The notes: generated by a model from the sequence alone, not told the origin. Shown: positions 1-8,426, counted from the first letter of the stretch. The stretch: 64,000 bases of DNA from Sphingoaurantiacus capsulatus (GCF_042648405.1 NZ_JBHRXV010000004.1:496001-560000), one strand, 5' to 3'. Numbers and translations are program-made.

Positions 1-880
1 CCTGCTCGCCGTCTACAATGGCGGTCCCTGGCTCGATGCGGCGATCGCGAGCGTGCGGCGGCAGAGCTGGAGCAACTGGGAACTGATCGTCGTCGACAAC
101 GGCTCTACCGACGGCAGCCTCGCGGTCGCCGAACGCCATGCCGCCGAGGATGCGCGCGTCAGGGCGGTACGGTTGGAGGAAAAGGGCAAGAACCTCGCCT
201 ACAACCGCGCCTTCGAGCTCTCCGATGGTGACTATGTCGGCTATTTCGCCGCCGACGATACGCTGCCGCCGGACAGCCTGGAGAAGCGCCTGTCGGTGCT
301 GATCGACCAGGGCAGCGCCACTTTCTCGACCTCCGCCATGCGCACCCAGTCGGACGACCCCAAGTTCGACGGCCTCGTCATGCCGCGCGATGTCACCCGG
401 CCCAATTTCAGCGGCGGCGTGCTGATCTTCTCGCGCGATCTCGCCGATGGGGTGTTCCCGCTGCCGACCGACCTGCCCAACGAGGATACCTGGACGCAGC
501 TCCACCTGCGCGCCTTCGGCCGGCACTTCCATTATCCGGATGCGCTCTACGACTATCGCATTCATGGCGGGAATTCGTTCGGCTACGGCGTCAGCTATGC
601 CGCGAAGAAGGACGCCTTTCTGCGGCGCATGCGCGCCTATGAGCTGTTCCACGCGAAATACCGCGACACGGCGACCGGCAACGACTTCGTCCAGCACCAT
701 GTCGCGCGCTTTGTCGAGGGACTGGCGGCGCTCCGCGCCGGCCGTATCCTGCCCGTGCTGTTGTCGCCGAACTTCCCGCTCACTATGAAGCTGCTCTTCG
801 CCTATTACTCCAGCCCGCTTCTCTACCGGGTGAGGGCCGTGATGTTCCGGCTGCTCTCCGGTCGAATGATCCAGATCTAA
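1..880 (+). CDS. Family 2 glycosyltransferase, 5' end cut by window edge
   Basis: Reading frame is open from base 2, so the true start lies left of the window; a GTG at 53 is internal. The visible part begins LLAVYNGGPWLDAAIASV, the usual GT-A N-terminus, followed by VDNGSTDGS and AADDT, the nucleotide-sugar and metal binding signature of GT2 enzymes. It probably adds a sugar to a lipid-linked surface glycan on the cytoplasmic face of the inner membrane. The next gene starts 11 bases downstream, so the two are likely co-transcribed. Donor and acceptor cannot be read from the sequence. Confidence 0.88.
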   Translation, partial: LLAVYNGGPWLDAAIASVRRQSWSNWELIVVDNGSTDGSLAVAERHAAEDARVRAVRLEEKGKNLAYNRAFELSDGDYVGYFAADDTLPPDSLEKRLSVLIDQGSATFSTSAMRTQSDDPKFDGLVMPRDVTRPNFSGGVLIFSRDLADGVFPLPTDLPNEDTWTQLHLRAFGRHFHYPDALYDYRIHGGNSFGYGVSYAAKKDAFLRRMRAYELFHAKYRDTATGNDFVQHHVARFVEGLAALRAGRILPVLLSPNFPLTMKLLFAYYSSPLLYRVRAVMFRLLSGRMIQI

Positions 881-891
881 AGGTTCGCGTC

Positions 892-1872
892 ATGAAAATC
901 GTAGTCACCGGCGGCGCCGGGATGATCGGCTCCAACCTGTGCGCCCGGCTGCTGTCGGAGGGCCATGACGTCGTCGCCATCGACAATCTGTGGCGCGGCT
1001 CGCTCGACAACCTGCGCGCGACCTGCGGCGATAATTTCGACAAGCTGGCGTTCCTCAACGCCGATCTGTCGGCGATCTCCGACTGGGCCGAGGCGCTGCG
1101 CGACGCCGATTGCGTCTACCACCTCGCCGATATCGTCGCCGGCATCGGCTACGTCTTCACCAACGAGAGCAGCATTTTCCGCAAGAATCTGCTGATCAAC
1201 GCGTCGGTGGCGACCGCCGCCGAGATGATGCGCGTCAAGCGCTACGTCTATGTCGGTACCGCCTGCTCCTTCCCGCTGCACCTGCAGAGCGGCGTCGATG
1301 CCGCCCCGCTGAAGGAAAGCGACCAGTTCCCGGCGCATCCGGAGTCGGCCTATGGCTGGAGCAAGCTGATGGGCGAGCTCGATGCCGGCTACATGGCCAA
1401 ATATGCAGGCATCGAGACGGTGACGCTGGTCTTCCACAACGTCTACGGCACGCCCTGCGACTATAAGTCGAACCGCGCGCAGGCGCTGCCCGCGATCGCC
1501 TATCGCGCGTTGCAGGGACGGCAGACGGGCGTGCTCGACGTGTGGGGCGACGGCACGCAGGGCCGCGCCTTCGTCCATGTCGACGATATCGTCGACGCGC
1601 TGGTCATGGGCCTTTCGAAGGGCGCCGGCGCCGGGCCGATCCAGATCGGCCCCAACGTCTGCACCTCGATCGGCGACGCGGCGCGCACCATCGTCGGCAT
1701 CGTCGACCCGAAGATCGACATCCGCTTCGACGCCAGCAAGCCGGTCGGCGACAAGGGCCGCTGCGCCGACTATTCGAAGGCGACCGAGGTGCTCGGCTGG
1801 AAGCCGACCGTGACGCTCGAGAAGGGCCTGCGGTCGATGGTCGACTGGATCGCGGCGCAGGAAGGCCTCTGA
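892..1872 (+). CDS. SDR-family nucleotide-sugar epimerase, GDP-mannose 3,5-epimerase-like
   Basis: 326-residue extended SDR. The Rossmann motif GGAGMIGSN is near residue 7 and the catalytic YGWSK places Tyr154 and Lys158. Cys125 (TACSFP) lies 29 residues before the Tyr, and Lys192 lies in DYKSNR after FHNVYG. This matches the Cys-Tyr-Lys-Lys arrangement of GDP-D-mannose 3,5-epimerase (Cys145, Tyr174, Lys178, Lys217 in the plant enzyme), as does VWGDGTQGRAF. It may therefore make GDP-L-galactose or a related sugar, but a UDP-glucose 4-epimerase-type role is not excluded. It lies between two glycosyltransferases in one apparent operon. Confidence 0.8.
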   Translation: MKIVVTGGAGMIGSNLCARLLSEGHDVVAIDNLWRGSLDNLRATCGDNFDKLAFLNADLSAISDWAEALRDADCVYHLADIVAGIGYVFTNESSIFRKNLLINASVATAAEMMRVKRYVYVGTACSFPLHLQSGVDAAPLKESDQFPAHPESAYGWSKLMGELDAGYMAKYAGIETVTLVFHNVYGTPCDYKSNRAQALPAIAYRALQGRQTGVLDVWGDGTQGRAFVHVDDIVDALVMGLSKGAGAGPIQIGPNVCTSIGDAARTIVGIVDPKIDIRFDASKPVGDKGRCADYSKATEVLGWKPTVTLEKGLRSMVDWIAAQEGL

Positions 1873-1874
1873 CG

Positions 1875-2654
1875 ATGGCAGGCCGGCCCAAGCGGCTGAG
1901 CATCATCATCCCGAGCTTCAACGACGCCCGCATCTTCCAGGCGATCGACAGCGTCCGCGCCTTCGACGACAGCGGCGAGGTCGAGATCGTCCTGATCGAC
2001 GGCGGCTCGAAGCCCGAGCTGGTGGCGCAGATCGCCGAGCGGATGACCGAGGACGACGTCTTCGTCAGCGAGCGCGACAAGGGCATCTTCGACGCGCTGA
2101 ACAAGGGCCTTGCCGCCGCGCGCGGCGAGTTCATCGGCTGGATCGGCTCCGACGACGCCTTCACCGGCGAGGTGAAATCGCGTGAGGTGATCGAAAATCT
2201 CGAGGCCTGCGACCTCTATGTCGCAGCGACGGCGCATGTCAGCGGCGAGGCGGTGACGCGGATCACGCGCAGCTGGTCGTCGCGCCGGCGGCTGACCCAC
2301 CTCGTCATCAACAACCCGCATTTCTCGACCTTCGGCCGCGCCGCGCTGTTGAAGTCAGAGCGCTTCGCGCTCGATCTGCGCGGCTCCGACATCGCCTATT
2401 TCCTGCGCATCTTCGCGCAGCAACCGCGCGTGCGCACCACGCCGAAGATCGCGACCTTCATGGAGGTCGGCGGCTATTCGAACCTCAATTACAAGACCAG
2501 CCTGCGCATGCATGCCGAGCTGTTCACCACCCACCGGCGCTACATGCCGGCGCCGCTCGCGTTCGCGGCGCTGGCAACCAAGCTCGGCACGAAATATCTC
2601 GCCAGCCTGATCTTCAAGCTGCGCGGCGAAACGCGCCAGACCATCCTGAAATAG
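1875..2654 (+). CDS. Family 2 glycosyltransferase
   Basis: 259 residues from the ATG at 1875, two bases after the previous stop. The open frame extends upstream inside the epimerase gene, but that part is antiparallel low-quality sequence and is not used. Motifs are SIIIPSFND at the N-terminus, then DKGIFDALNKGLAAARGEFIGWIGSDDAF, typical of small GT2 enzymes in O-antigen and exopolysaccharide clusters. Likely cytoplasmic or membrane-associated, adding one sugar during repeat-unit assembly; specificity unknown. Confidence 0.85.
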   Translation: MAGRPKRLSIIIPSFNDARIFQAIDSVRAFDDSGEVEIVLIDGGSKPELVAQIAERMTEDDVFVSERDKGIFDALNKGLAAARGEFIGWIGSDDAFTGEVKSREVIENLEACDLYVAATAHVSGEAVTRITRSWSSRRRLTHLVINNPHFSTFGRAALLKSERFALDLRGSDIAYFLRIFAQQPRVRTTPKIATFMEVGGYSNLNYKTSLRMHAELFTTHRRYMPAPLAFAALATKLGTKYLASLIFKLRGETRQTILK

Positions 2655-2764
2655 CCCTGAAAGCGGTCGATCGCTTCACTTCGGCGCGGATGTGCCACCG
2701 CCCCCCATTGCACCCGCTGCCTCGCGCGCTAAAGAGTTAATCCGTCAAAGGAAATGTTCGTTAG

Positions 2765-4756
2765 ATGAAATCGCACGCAGGCATGCGCGCTGAATATCGC
2801 CCCGATATCGATGGACTGCGAGCCGTGGCGGTTCTCGCCGTCATCGCTTTCCATATGTCGAAGACCGTCCTTCCTGGCGGCTATCTTGGGGTGGATATCT
2901 TCTTCTGCCTTTCCGGCTATCTCATCACCTCGATCATCTGGCGCGAAACAACGCTGAACAGCTTCTCGTTGGCGCGCTTCTATGAGCGCCGTGTAAGGCG
3001 GATCGCGCCCGCGCTGCTCACATTGATGGCGGTCGTGACGGTGGTCGCGGCGATCCAGCTCCTACCTGCCGACCTCATTGGATACGGCAAGAGCGCGCTC
3101 GCTTCGCTGGGCTTCGTAGCCAATGTCTATTTCTGGCGAGACACCAACTATTTCGCACGGGTCGCCGAAGAGAAGCCCTTGCTTCACCTTTGGTCGCTGG
3201 GTGTCGAAGAGCAGTTCTACATCTTCTTTCCGTTGCTCCTGATCGCGTTGAAGCGGTGGGTCCCGCGCGCGACCATCGCAGTCGTCAGCACGCTCGTCCT
3301 GCTGTCGCTCGTCGCCAATGTCGTTGCGGTTCACTTCGACGGTGCGTCCCCCGCGTTCTTCCTGCTGCCCACCCGCGCCTGGGAATTGGGCATCGGCGCC
3401 CTCCTCGCACTTATACCGGGGGCTCTCTCGCTGCCGACCGCCACGCGTCGAGCCGCCAGCCTCGGCGGGGCCGCGCTCATCATATTCGCCTTGCTGTGGC
3501 GCGAGCCGATGATCGGCAGCTTCGTGCCGGCCGCCTTCCCCGCCGTCGCCGGCACAGCGCTCCTGATCATCGCAGGTACAAACGGCGGTGCGATCAGCCG
3601 GCTGCTCGCGACCCGGCCTTTCGTGGCCATCGGGCTGATCTCCTATTCGCTCTATCTCTGGCACTGGCCTGTGCTGGTCTTCAGCCGCTACTATCTGGTG
3701 CGCGAGCTGAGCCTCGCTGAGTTTGGTGGGGCGTTCATCGCGATGATCGGCCTCGCCTATGTGTCCTGGCGCTATGTCGAACAGCCTTTTCGCGGTCGCC
3801 GGATGTCGGTCGGTCGAGTCTATGCAGTTACGGCGTTCGGCGCAGCGGCCATCGCGGTTGTCGCTGCGATATTCATCATCACCGACGGACTTCCGAAGCG
3901 CCTCCAAGGTCCGGCAGCGACGATAAATGCCGCCGTCGGCACAAACTATCGCTGTGCCGTAAGCGAGTATCGGGCGTTCGGCGCGTCCCGGGCCTGCGTC
4001 CTCAACCTTCCCGAAGCCGACATGGCGAAGGCCGAAGTCGTGCTGCTGGGCAATTCATTTGCCCAAATGTATGCGCCGATTGTCAGCGGGCTGCTCGTGG
4101 AGACAGGATCGACAGGTATCCTCGTGCCCGCCAACGGGTGCCTCCCCACGCCCACGCTCAACTTGTCACCCGCCTGTGCCAAGGTGGCAGCTATCAATCT
4201 GGAAGCGCTGGAGGCGATGCCGAACGTCCGGTTGGTCATTCTTGGCCCTACCTACCATGATCCTATTCTCGTCGATCCGCTCGGGACCGTCGCGCCACAC
4301 TCTACCGATGCACTGCGCCAAGCGCTCGACGCGCTTATCGGACGGCTGCACGCTCGCGGCGTGGAAGTGGCCCTGATCGGCCCGATCGCGATCCCCTATT
4401 ACGACGTGGCGTCGGAGGTGAGCCGCCGGTTGGCATTTGGGCACGAGATCACGTCCCCGTTGTTCGAGCCGGAGGCTCGCTTCATGGCGCGATATGGAGA
4501 ATTGATCGACCATTTCGCCAGTCGCCGGGACGTTGCGTTCATCCGGCCAGATCACGTTCAATGCGCAGCGGGCGAATGTGCGTTCGTTCGGAACGACCGA
4601 TCGCTGTTCGCAGACAGCGGTCATCTCGCCGTCGCGGCGCTTCCGGAGTTTGCGCCGGCATTTCGAAGCGCGCTCGAGCGAACGAAGCAATGGGAACCTC
4701 GCAAGATCGAGCCCGCTGAGGTCCGCGCGGACGGAATCGTCAGCCCGGGTAATTGA
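2765..4756 (+). CDS. Membrane O-acyltransferase (acyltransferase 3) with C-terminal SGNH domain
   Basis: 663 residues. The N-terminal 380 or so residues form the multi-span AT3 domain, with YRPDIDGLRAVAVLAV, GGYLGVDIFFCLSGYLIT and HLWSLGVEEQFY. A C-terminal periplasmic SGNH-like domain has Ser431 in LLGNSFAQ and Asp617/His620 in DSGHL. Such OafA/YrhL-type fusions O-acetylate LPS O-antigen or exopolysaccharide sugars. Base use looks less GC-biased than its neighbours, which may indicate separate acquisition. Its last 17 bases overlap the convergent sugar transferase gene. About 110 bases without a gene separate it from the glycosyltransferase upstream. Confidence 0.9.
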   Translation: MKSHAGMRAEYRPDIDGLRAVAVLAVIAFHMSKTVLPGGYLGVDIFFCLSGYLITSIIWRETTLNSFSLARFYERRVRRIAPALLTLMAVVTVVAAIQLLPADLIGYGKSALASLGFVANVYFWRDTNYFARVAEEKPLLHLWSLGVEEQFYIFFPLLLIALKRWVPRATIAVVSTLVLLSLVANVVAVHFDGASPAFFLLPTRAWELGIGALLALIPGALSLPTATRRAASLGGAALIIFALLWREPMIGSFVPAAFPAVAGTALLIIAGTNGGAISRLLATRPFVAIGLISYSLYLWHWPVLVFSRYYLVRELSLAEFGGAFIAMIGLAYVSWRYVEQPFRGRRMSVGRVYAVTAFGAAAIAVVAAIFIITDGLPKRLQGPAATINAAVGTNYRCAVSEYRAFGASRACVLNLPEADMAKAEVVLLGNSFAQMYAPIVSGLLVETGSTGILVPANGCLPTPTLNLSPACAKVAAINLEALEAMPNVRLVILGPTYHDPILVDPLGTVAPHSTDALRQALDALIGRLHARGVEVALIGPIAIPYYDVASEVSRRLAFGHEITSPLFEPEARFMARYGELIDHFASRRDVAFIRPDHVQCAAGECAFVRNDRSLFADSGHLAVAALPEFAPAFRSALERTKQWEPRKIEPAEVRADGIVSPGN

Positions 4757-5417
4757 GCAGCGGCTTCAGCTGATCGGGCGGCACCGGCAGGTCGGGGAAC
4801 AGCCGCCAGCCGAGCTGCGATTTCGGCAGCACCACCACGCCCACCGTCGCGAAGATCAGCGCGAAATAGGTGTAGAGGTTGCTGTGCGCGACGTACCAGC
4901 GCTCGAGCGCGCCCTTATAGGGGGCGATCATCTCGTTGTAGAAGGCAACCGAGCTGTTGGCGTCAGCAAGGATATCCTCCTCGCCGCGGAAGATCACCGA
5001 TCCGATGCCCGAAAGGCCGGGCCGCACCTGCGTCACCACCGCCTGCGTCTCGGGCGAGTAGGCGCCGAAGGTCTGCGCGGTCAGCGGCCGGGGGCCGATC
5101 AGGCTCATGTCGCCGCGCAGCACGTTCAATAGCTGCGGAAGCTCGTTGATCTTCGTCGAGCGCAGGAAGCGGCCGACCGGCAGGATGCGCGGGTCGCCGC
5201 GCACCGTCACCGTCCCGGTGGTCATGTTGGGGCTGTTCTTCAGCATCGTCGCGAACTTCAGCAGATCGAACGTCTGCCCGCCGCGCCCGATGCGGCGCTG
5301 AGCGAAGAAAATTTCGCCCTCGCCGCTGAGGCGCAGGACGATGGCGATGGGAAGCAGCAGCGGCAGCAGCAGAAGCAGCGCGGCGCCGGCGAACAGGATG
5401 TCGAACAGTCGCTGCAT
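4740..5417 (-). CDS. Small priming sugar transferase (polyprenyl-phosphate phosphoglycosyltransferase)
   Basis: 225 residues, one N-terminal hydrophobic segment followed by the bacterial sugar transferase domain, the minimal PglC-like monotopic form. Motifs are FLRSTKINELPQLLNVLRGD and SLIGPRPL. It should transfer a sugar-1-phosphate from a UDP-sugar to undecaprenyl phosphate, starting glycan assembly. The usual catalytic Asp-Glu dyad (LDELPQ) reads Asn91-Glu92 here. It is four bases downstream of the 4,6-dehydratase gene and belongs to the same minus-strand operon, which suggests that the dehydratase/reductase pair makes its sugar donor. Confidence 0.88.
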   Translation of the reverse strand: MQRLFDILFAGAALLLLLPLLLPIAIVLRLSGEGEIFFAQRRIGRGGQTFDLLKFATMLKNSPNMTTGTVTVRGDPRILPVGRFLRSTKINELPQLLNVLRGDMSLIGPRPLTAQTFGAYSPETQAVVTQVRPGLSGIGSVIFRGEEDILADANSSVAFYNEMIAPYKGALERWYVAHSNLYTYFALIFATVGVVVLPKSQLGWRLFPDLPVPPDQLKPLLNYPG

Positions 5418-5421
5418 CAGC

Positions 5422-6609
5422 CTACATTCTCTGGTCTAGATACTTGCCCGTCTCCAGATGCCCGAACGACGGGATCAAGGTGAAGAACAGGTCGAGGATA
5501 TCGGTCTTCGACCAGCGGCCCGCCGCGCGGAGGCCGGTGATCGCCGTGAGGAAGGCGTCGAGCGCCGACGAATCGAAGGCCGGCTCGTTGCGAACGATGC
5601 CGATGCCGTCGAATCGGCTCATGTCGACATCCTCGTCAGCGGTGAAGAACTCCTCGAAGTCTTTTTCACCGGTGGTGTCGCTGGCAAAGAAATAGCAGGG
5701 CCATTTGCGCTGCGGGATCAGCCGCGCGGCGCTCTCGCGCGCTTCTTCCTCGGTCGCGCAGGCGACGGGCTCATAGCCGAGCGCCCGCAGATAGCGCTCG
5801 GCGATCTCGGCAAAGGTCGTCAGGTGAAGATGCTCGCTGAGCTTGGGGAAGAAGATATCGCGGTTGCCGCCGAGCAGTCCCGACATCACGCAGAGCTGCC
5901 CCGATTCCTGCGGCGTGACGAAATAGCGGCGCACGTCGTTCGGCGCCGAGATCGGCTGCTGCTTGGCGAATCGCTGGTTGAAGCCGTGCAGCAAGGAGCC
6001 GTCCGAGAAGGCGACGTTGGCGAAACGCGCCGTCGAGATCGGCTGCGCCAGGCTCTCGCGCATCAGGAACAGCTCCATGATGCGCTTGCTGGCGCCCATC
6101 ATGTTGACGGGGTTCGCCGCCTTGTCGGTCGAAACGCAGAAATATTTCTTCGATTCGAATCGCCTGGCCAGCTGGACCGTCTTGATCGTGTTGAGGACGT
6201 TGACCTCGACGAGCCGCATCAGCGTGAACGGGTCCTTCTCGCTGCGCACATGCTTCAGCGCGGACAGGTTGAAGATATAGTCGTAGGGCCCCTCCGCGTC
6301 GACCAGCGCGTCGAACTCGACGCTGCCGCAATCGACCGCGAAGGTCCGGAAATCGCCCTCAATGTAGCCGAGCGTGCTGCGGATATCGCGCACCAGCTCG
6401 ACCATATTATTCTCGCTGATATCGACGACGTGCAGCGCCGCCGGATCGCGCTGGAAGATCTCGCGCACCACCGCCTGGCCGATCGAGCCGGCGCCGCCGA
6501 TAACGAGAAAGCGGCCGCCGCGCACGATCGATCGCAGCTCGGCGTCGTGCCGGGCGACATCGACATCGAAGAGCGCGCGATCGCGGCCGATCAGGGAAAG
6601 CACGTCCAT
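5422..6609 (-). CDS. UDP-sugar 4,6-dehydratase (CapD/FlaA1/PglF family), soluble form
   Basis: 395 residues from the ATG at 6609; the open frame runs much further upstream but only through the neighbouring reductase gene. GGRFLVIGGAGSIGQAVVREIF is the NAD-binding site. STDKAANPVNMMGASK carries Met in place of the SDR tyrosine before the Lys, as in the CapD/PglF group. LMRLVEVNV and SALKHVRSEKDPF are also typical. The N-terminal membrane domain of long CapD/WbpM proteins is missing, so it is cytosolic. It probably converts UDP-GlcNAc to the 4-keto-6-deoxy intermediate for the neighbouring reductase. Confidence 0.88.
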   Translation of the reverse strand: MDVLSLIGRDRALFDVDVARHDAELRSIVRGGRFLVIGGAGSIGQAVVREIFQRDPAALHVVDISENNMVELVRDIRSTLGYIEGDFRTFAVDCGSVEFDALVDAEGPYDYIFNLSALKHVRSEKDPFTLMRLVEVNVLNTIKTVQLARRFESKKYFCVSTDKAANPVNMMGASKRIMELFLMRESLAQPISTARFANVAFSDGSLLHGFNQRFAKQQPISAPNDVRRYFVTPQESGQLCVMSGLLGGNRDIFFPKLSEHLHLTTFAEIAERYLRALGYEPVACATEEEARESAARLIPQRKWPCYFFASDTTGEKDFEEFFTADEDVDMSRFDGIGIVRNEPAFDSSALDAFLTAITGLRAAGRWSKTDILDLFFTLIPSFGHLETGKYLDQRM

Positions 6610-6665
6610 TGCAGCTCTTGTTCCTTTGAAGACAAGCCCCTGGCGGGCGATGACGCCGGGCGAGC

Positions 6666-7616
6666 CTACCGCGATATGCCGGTGGCCGCGCGGCGTAAAG
6701 CCTCGTCCACCGCGACCGGCGGCGTCCAGCCCAGCCGGGCACGGGTCCTTTCGATGTCCACCTGCAGGCTTCCCAGCAGCCGCTTCGCCACCTCGCGCTT
6801 GCCCACCAGCGCCGCCCCGGCAGCCAGCACAGGGACCGGCACCGGCAGCAGCGCGGCGCGGCGATCCATCGCTGCCGCCAGCCGGCGAAGCAGTTCGGCC
6901 GTCGAAAGGTCCTCGCCGTCGCTGACAAGGAACGTCCCGCCCGCCGCGCCCGGCCGATCGGTGCAGGCGATCAGCAGGTCGACGAGATTGTCGAGCGCCA
7001 CGAGGCTCCGGCGATTCCCGGTGACGCTGCCGAGCGGCAGCGGCACGCCGCGCGCCAGCAAACGCATCATGCCGGCGAAATTCGCCTTCACACCGGGTCC
7101 GTAGACCAGCGGGGGGCGCACGATCACGACCTCGAGCCCGGTCGCGGCCGCGATGGCGTGCAAGCCCTGTTCGGCTTCCAGCTTCGAAATGCCGTAGCCG
7201 CCGCTCGGCGCAGGCGCATCGTCGGCAGTGTAGGGACGACCGGGGGCCGTTTCCTCGCCATTCACCTTGATCGAGCTGACGAACACCAGCCGCCGGACTC
7301 CCGCGTCGGCCGCCTGCCGCGCGAGATTGAGCGTACCTTCGGTGTTCACTTCGCGGTACGCCGCGAGCGGATCGGCGGAGGCGTCGTTCAGCACGTGAAC
7401 GCGCGCCGCGCAATGAATGACCGCGCCGACATCGCGCAACGCGGCGCGCCAGTCCGTTGCCGATTCGATCGGCCCGACCGCCGTGGCGGCCGCTCCGCCG
7501 GTGCGCGTCGCCGCCTTTACGGCCCGCCCGCGCGCCGCGAGTTCGGCGACGAGCGCACGGCCGAGAAAGCCGTTTGCACCGGTGACGAGGACCGGCAGGT
7601 CATTGGGGCTAGCCAT
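6666..7616 (-). CDS. SDR nucleotide-sugar 4-reductase/epimerase, WbpV/WreQ-like
   Basis: 316 residues from ATG 7616 (MASPNDLPVLVTGANGF); the frame is open to 7793 but lacks a credible start there. It has TGANGFLGRAL at the N-terminus, FVSSIKVNGEE, then YGISK as the catalytic Tyr/Lys, VVIVRPPLVYGPGVKAN, and GSLQVDI near the C-terminus. The last two motifs are characteristic of reductases that turn UDP-4-keto-6-deoxy-HexNAc into UDP-QuiNAc or UDP-FucNAc. The next two genes in the operon are a 4,6-dehydratase and a priming transferase, which supports that reading. UDP-glucose 4-epimerase remains possible. Confidence 0.82.
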   Translation of the reverse strand: MASPNDLPVLVTGANGFLGRALVAELAARGRAVKAATRTGGAAATAVGPIESATDWRAALRDVGAVIHCAARVHVLNDASADPLAAYREVNTEGTLNLARQAADAGVRRLVFVSSIKVNGEETAPGRPYTADDAPAPSGGYGISKLEAEQGLHAIAAATGLEVVIVRPPLVYGPGVKANFAGMMRLLARGVPLPLGSVTGNRRSLVALDNLVDLLIACTDRPGAAGGTFLVSDGEDLSTAELLRRLAAAMDRRAALLPVPVPVLAAGAALVGKREVAKRLLGSLQVDIERTRARLGWTPPVAVDEALRRAATGISR

Positions 7617-7916
7617 GCGCTGCCCTAGGATTTTCGGGACCCGGCGCGCAAGCATCTTCGCGGCAACCCCGCGCGTCCCGGAAAGAGCCGTCGCGCGGAA
7701 CAATTGGCGCGCCAGCGCTGTTTCGCCTCCCGATGTTTGCTTTACATCGACGTGCTGCTTGTCATAATGGCGTGGAACGAACTTAAACAGCAACGACGAT
7801 CGGTAGTTACTTTTCGGCCACTGCGCTTGCGAGATTGCAACTTTGACGCGCTCGCCCTTGCTTTCGCTGGAGAATCGACTATCGGGAGTTTCGAACTTCG
7901 ACCACAGGGGTGATTC
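7617..7916. other. 300-base gene-free interval between divergent genes
   Basis: This holds the promoters of the minus-strand reductase operon and of the plus-strand YjbE-like gene. The only open frame inside (7704-7913, 69 codons) has no recognisable product or good ribosome site. The sequence is noticeably more AT-rich towards 7740-7900 than its surroundings. AGGGGTG seven bases before the ATG at 7917 is a good ribosome-binding site. I cannot define promoter boxes with confidence. Confidence 0.5.
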
Positions 7917-8327
7917 ATGCGGAAACTTACCATGCTTGCGGCCAGTGCGCTGGTCCTCGCGCAGGTGACCACGGCCTACGCTCAGACTGCTGAAGCGCCG
8001 GCTGTCACCACCACGACGACGGAGACCCCGACGTCGACGAGCGTTGAGACGACTGTCGACACGCCGACCTCGACCACCACCACGACCACCGAGACCTCGG
8101 GCGGTGCGGCTGGCGGCTCGGCTTCGAGCGCGGGCTCGGGCGGCCTCGGCGTTGGCTTCGCCATCGCGGCGGCGACCGTCCTGGCGGCGGCTGCGATCGC
8201 GGCGACCGGCGGCGACGACAGCACCCCGGACAACGGCGGTGGCACCACCCCGCCGCCGACCACCAATCCGCCGACCACGACGGCCACGTCGACGGCGACG
8301 ACGACGACGACGGGCACCAATCCGTAA
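7917..8327 (+). CDS. Secreted Thr-rich low-complexity protein, YjbE/GfcA-like
   Basis: 136 residues. A signal peptide (MRKLTMLAASALVLAQVTTAYAQ) is followed by a Thr-rich stretch, a central Gly/Ala hydrophobic segment (GLGVGFAIAAATVLAAAAIAATGGDD) and a Thr/Pro tail. This layout, especially the hydrophobic patch ending in ATGGDD and then a Thr run, resembles E. coli YjbE and GfcA, the first proteins of exopolysaccharide-secretion operons. YjbF- and YjbH-like genes lie immediately downstream. Function is unknown; it probably acts in the periplasm or envelope. A strong hairpin terminator follows. Confidence 0.72.
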   Translation: MRKLTMLAASALVLAQVTTAYAQTAEAPAVTTTTTETPTSTSVETTVDTPTSTTTTTTETSGGAAGGSASSAGSGGLGVGFAIAAATVLAAAAIAATGGDDSTPDNGGGTTPPPTTNPPTTTATSTATTTTTGTNP

Positions 8328-8350
8328 TCGTACGTCAGTCGAAAAAGAAG

Positions 8351-8378
8351 GAGCCGCCTAAAAGGCGGCTCTTTTTTT
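8351..8378 (+). terminator. Rho-independent terminator after the YjbE-like gene
   Basis: An 8-bp perfect stem GAGCCGCC/GGCGGCTC with a five-base loop is followed by seven T residues, 24 bases after the stop codon. It insulates the gene from the convergent YjbF-like gene. Confidence 0.9.
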
Positions 8379-8426
8379 GTGTGCACTCGTTAGCGTGCGC
8401 CGGCGGCAACGCAGCTTCGCCGCGCC

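Noticed and set aside
5458..7104. 548-codon plus-strand frame over the dehydratase/reductase genes
   Set aside because: Composition is typical of antisense shadows in GC-rich genes (Arg, Ala, His, Asp rich) and both minus-strand genes are firmly identified.
6610..7413. Upstream extension of the 4,6-dehydratase frame
   Set aside because: Arg-rich nonsense translation lying over the reductase gene; the family N-terminus begins at 6609.
7704..7913. 69-codon frame before the YjbE-like gene
   Set aside because: No ribosome site, no signal or known motif, ends four bases before a well-supported start; likely leader DNA.
8281..8315. Short ACG/ACC triplet repeats considered as a CRISPR or microsatellite element
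   Set aside because: They are in-frame Thr codons of a secreted protein, without spacers.
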